From Lysobacter sp. CFH 32150 (lineage in GTDB: Bacteria > Pseudomonadota > Gammaproteobacteria > Xanthomonadales > Xanthomonadaceae): a DNA stretch of 48,727 nucleotides. This document shows, piece by piece, positions 44,813-48,727 of this stretch. The translations under genes were made by a program, and so were the position numbers. The stretch is taken from the NCBI RefSeq assembly GCF_022758295.1, contig NZ_JALDWJ010000013.1, positions 1 to 48,727 of the forward strand, given 5' to 3'. Each line of letters opens with the position of its first letter. Position 1 is the first letter of the stretch. Under the pieces are notes generated by a model. That model did not search any database. It had not been told where the DNA came from and was given only the letters and a program-made list of their open reading frames with translations.

Positions 44813-45280
44813 ATGTCGCGTAAAGGTTCCACTCCGCAGCGCACCGTCCTGCCCGACCCGAAGCACGGGAGCGAGACGATCGCCCGCTTCATCAATATGG
44901 TCATGCAGAGCGGCAAGAAGTCGGTCGCCGAAAAAATCGTGTACGGCGCCATGGACGTGATCGGCGAGAAGAGTCCCAATGCCCTCGAATTGGTCGAGAA
45001 GGCGCTGGGCAACGTTTCGCCGTCGGTCGAAGTCAAGTCGCGTCGCGTCGGCGGCGCCACTTACCAGGTGCCGGTCGAAGTGCGTTCGTCGCGCCGCATG
45101 GCGCTGGCGATGCGCTGGCTGATCGAGTCGGCGCGCAAGCGCGGCGAGAACAGCATGCCGCGCAAGCTGGCTGGCGAGCTGATCGATGCATCCGAAAACC
45201 GCGGTGGCGCGATCAAGAAGCGCGAAGAAACCCACCGTATGGCGGAAGCCAACAAGGCGTTCGCGCACTACCGCTGGTGA
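44813..45280 (+). CDS. rpsG: 30S ribosomal protein S7
   Basis: The 155-residue S7 nucleates the 30S head on 16S r[23 protein letters not shown] at the start, [19 protein letters not shown] and [20 protein letters not shown]. In E. coli, S7 binds the rpsL-rpsG gap to repress the operon; the gap here (52 bases) is short but could hold such a site. Confidence 0.98.
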   Translation: MSRKGSTPQRTVLPDPKHGSETIARFINMVMQSGKKSVAEKIVYGAMDVIGEKSPNALELVEKALGNVSPSVEVKSRRVGGATYQVPVEVRSSRRMALAMRWLIESARKRGENSMPRKLAGELIDASENRGGAIKKREETHRMAEANKAFAHYRW

Positions 45281-45285
45281 TTGAC

Positions 45286-45347
45286 GGGATTCCGGTAACG
45301 GAATCCCCACGGCGCATAGCGCCACCGGCACCGAAGCCAAGCTTCGG
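45286..45347 (+). promoter_or_regulatory. Run of hairpins in the rpsG-fusA gap
   Basis: GGGATTCCG (45286-45294) and CGGAATCCC (45299-45307) pair perfectly around GTAA. GGCGC/GCGCC (45311-45323) and CCGAAGC/GCTTCGG (45331-45347) follow. The gap is 134 bases, long for this operon. They could attenuate or regulate fusA-tuf. Confidence 0.5.
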
Positions 45348-45414
45348 CGCATGACGAAACCGAAAGCCGCCGCCAGGCGGCATTCGGCCATCCGGACACA
45401 AACGAGAGACAGCC

Positions 45415-47505
<2,091 letters not shown>

Positions 47506-47536
47506 TTTCAGAATTATTTTTTAAGGACACACAGTC

Positions 47537-48727
47537 ATGGCAAAGGGTAAGTTCGAGCGCACCAAGCCCCACGTGAACGTGGGCACGATTGGTCACGTTG
47601 ACCACGGCAAGACGACGCTGACGGCGGCGCTGACGAAGGTGGGCGCGGAGCGGTTTGGTGGTGAGTTCAAGGCGTACGACCAGATCGACGCGGCGCCGGA
47701 AGAGAAGGCGCGCGGTATTACGATTTCGACGGCGCACGTGGAATACGAATCGGTGAACCGCCACTACGCGCACGTGGATTGCCCGGGCCACGCCGACTAC
47801 GTGAAGAACATGATCACGGGTGCGGCGCAGATGGACGGCGCGATCCTGGTGTGTTCGGCCGCGGACGGCCCGATGCCGCAGACGCGCGAGCACATCCTGC
47901 TGGCGCGTCAGGTCGGCGTGCCGTACATCGTGGTGTACCTGAACAAGGCGGACATGGTCGACGACGCCGAGCTGCTCGAGCTGGTCGAGATGGAAGTGCG
48001 CGAGCTGCTGTCGAAGTACGACTTCCCGGGCGACGACACCCCGATCATCACGGGTTCGGCGCTGAAGGCGCTGGAGAATGACCAGTCGGAGATTGGCGTG
48101 CCGTCGATCCTGAAGCTGGTCGAGGCGCTGGACACCTACATCCCGCAGCCGGAGCGTGCGATCGACCGTCCGTTCCTGATGCCGGTGGAAGACGTGTTCT
48201 CGATCTCGGGCCGCGGCACCGTGGTGACCGGGCGTATCGAGCGCGGCGTGATCAAGGTGGGCGACGAAATCGAAATCGTCGGTATCCGTCCGACCCAGAA
48301 GACGACCGTGACCGGCGTCGAGATGTTCCGCAAGCTGCTGGACCAGGGCCAGGCGGGTGACAACGCCGGCCTGCTGCTGCGCGGCACCAAGCGTGACGAC
48401 GTGGAGCGTGGCCAGGTGCTGGCCAAGCCCGGTTCGATCACCCCGCACACGGAGTTCGAGGCTGAGGTGTACGTGTTGTCGAAGGACGAGGGCGGCCGTC
48501 ACACGCCGTTCTTCAAGGGTTACCGCCCGCAGTTCTACTTCCGCACGACGGACATCACCGGTGCCGTGACCCTGCCGGAAGGCGTGGAAATGGTCATGCC
48601 GGGCGACAACATCAAGATGGTGGTGGACCTGATCAACCCGGTGGCGATGGACGATGGCCTGCGCTTCGCGATCCGCGAAGGCGGCCGGACCGTCGGCGCG
48701 GGCGTCGTCGCCAAGATCCTCAAGTAA
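47537..48727 (+). CDS. tuf: Elongation factor Tu, copy 2
   Basis: This 396-residue copy sits at the tufA position, 31 bp after fusA, with AAGGA before its ATG. It matches the copy at 30400-31590 in protein and, as far as I can compare, in every base, including the stop; flanking bases do not match. The window ends at its stop codon, so any terminator is outside. The two copies form a 1191-bp direct repeat 17,137 bp apart. Confidence 0.98.
   Translation: MAKGKFERTKPHVNVGTIGHVDHGKTTLTAALTKVGAERFGGEFKAYDQIDAAPEEKARGITISTAHVEYESVNRHYAHVDCPGHADYVKNMITGAAQMDGAILVCSAADGPMPQTREHILLARQVGVPYIVVYLNKADMVDDAELLELVEMEVRELLSKYDFPGDDTPIITGSALKALENDQSEIGVPSILKLVEALDTYIPQPERAIDRPFLMPVEDVFSISGRGTVVTGRIERGVIKVGDEIEIVGIRPTQKTTVTGVEMFRKLLDQGQAGDNAGLLLRGTKRDDVERGQVLAKPGSITPHTEFEAEVYVLSKDEGGRHTPFFKGYRPQFYFRTTDITGAVTLPEGVEMVMPGDNIKMVVDLINPVAMDDGLRFAIREGGRTVGAGVVAKILK

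Overview
The window is a GC-rich chromosomal segment of a gammaproteobacterium, most probably of the order Lysobacterales/Xanthomonadales. The reasons are the gene order hemA-prfA, TPR protein-lolB-ispE-tRNA-Gln-prs-rplY-pth-ychF, the tRNA-tuf-secE-nusG-rplKAJL-rpoBC-rpsL-rpsG-fusA-tuf block, secreted proteases with PPC and P-domain tails, and GGGGTCAGAGTGAA-type palindromes of a kind I associate with that group. I cannot name a genus.

Layout. (1) 1-5420: a cluster of secreted hydrolases: the 3' end of a P-domain protein, an M4 thermolysin-like protease and an M28 aminopeptidase. The latter two end in PPC plus P-domain modules, and their last 336 bp are about 95.5% identical. (2) 5487-9227: a short one-domain asparaginase, a wrbA/DUF2069 pair, a REP-like palindrome, and a yihY - thioredoxin lipoprotein - acylphosphatase run. 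(3) 9270-15216: a three-gene signalling operon read leftwards: a triple-PAS histidine kinase, a two-receiver protein and a REC-GAF-PAS-GAF-GGDEF-EAL protein. Together they could form a phosphorelay acting on cyclic di-GMP. (4) 15470-18490: a sterol-desaturase-like gene with an apparent frameshift near its 3' end, a DUF2145 gene and a small secreted protein, divergent from an HTH regulator across a palindrome. (5) 18495-20651: ppk2, a small HTH gene, moaB and an acetyltransferase. (6) 20689-29974: housekeeping genes for haem synthesis, translation termination and rescue, lipoprotein sorting, isoprenoids, PRPP and L25. (7) 29971-48727: the large transcription/translation block, with four tRNAs and two identical tuf genes at its ends.

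The genes from 20689 on are conserved core genes, and many are translationally coupled (ATGA/TGATG overlaps). The accessory interest lies in 1-20200. I see no phage, insertion sequence, CRISPR array or obvious defence system. The points most worth checking are the frameshifted desaturase tail, the REP-like element, the ispE/tRNA-Gln overlap, the c-di-GMP relay operon, the P-domain repeats in the protease cluster, and RNA structures in the ribosomal-protein/RNA-polymerase leaders.
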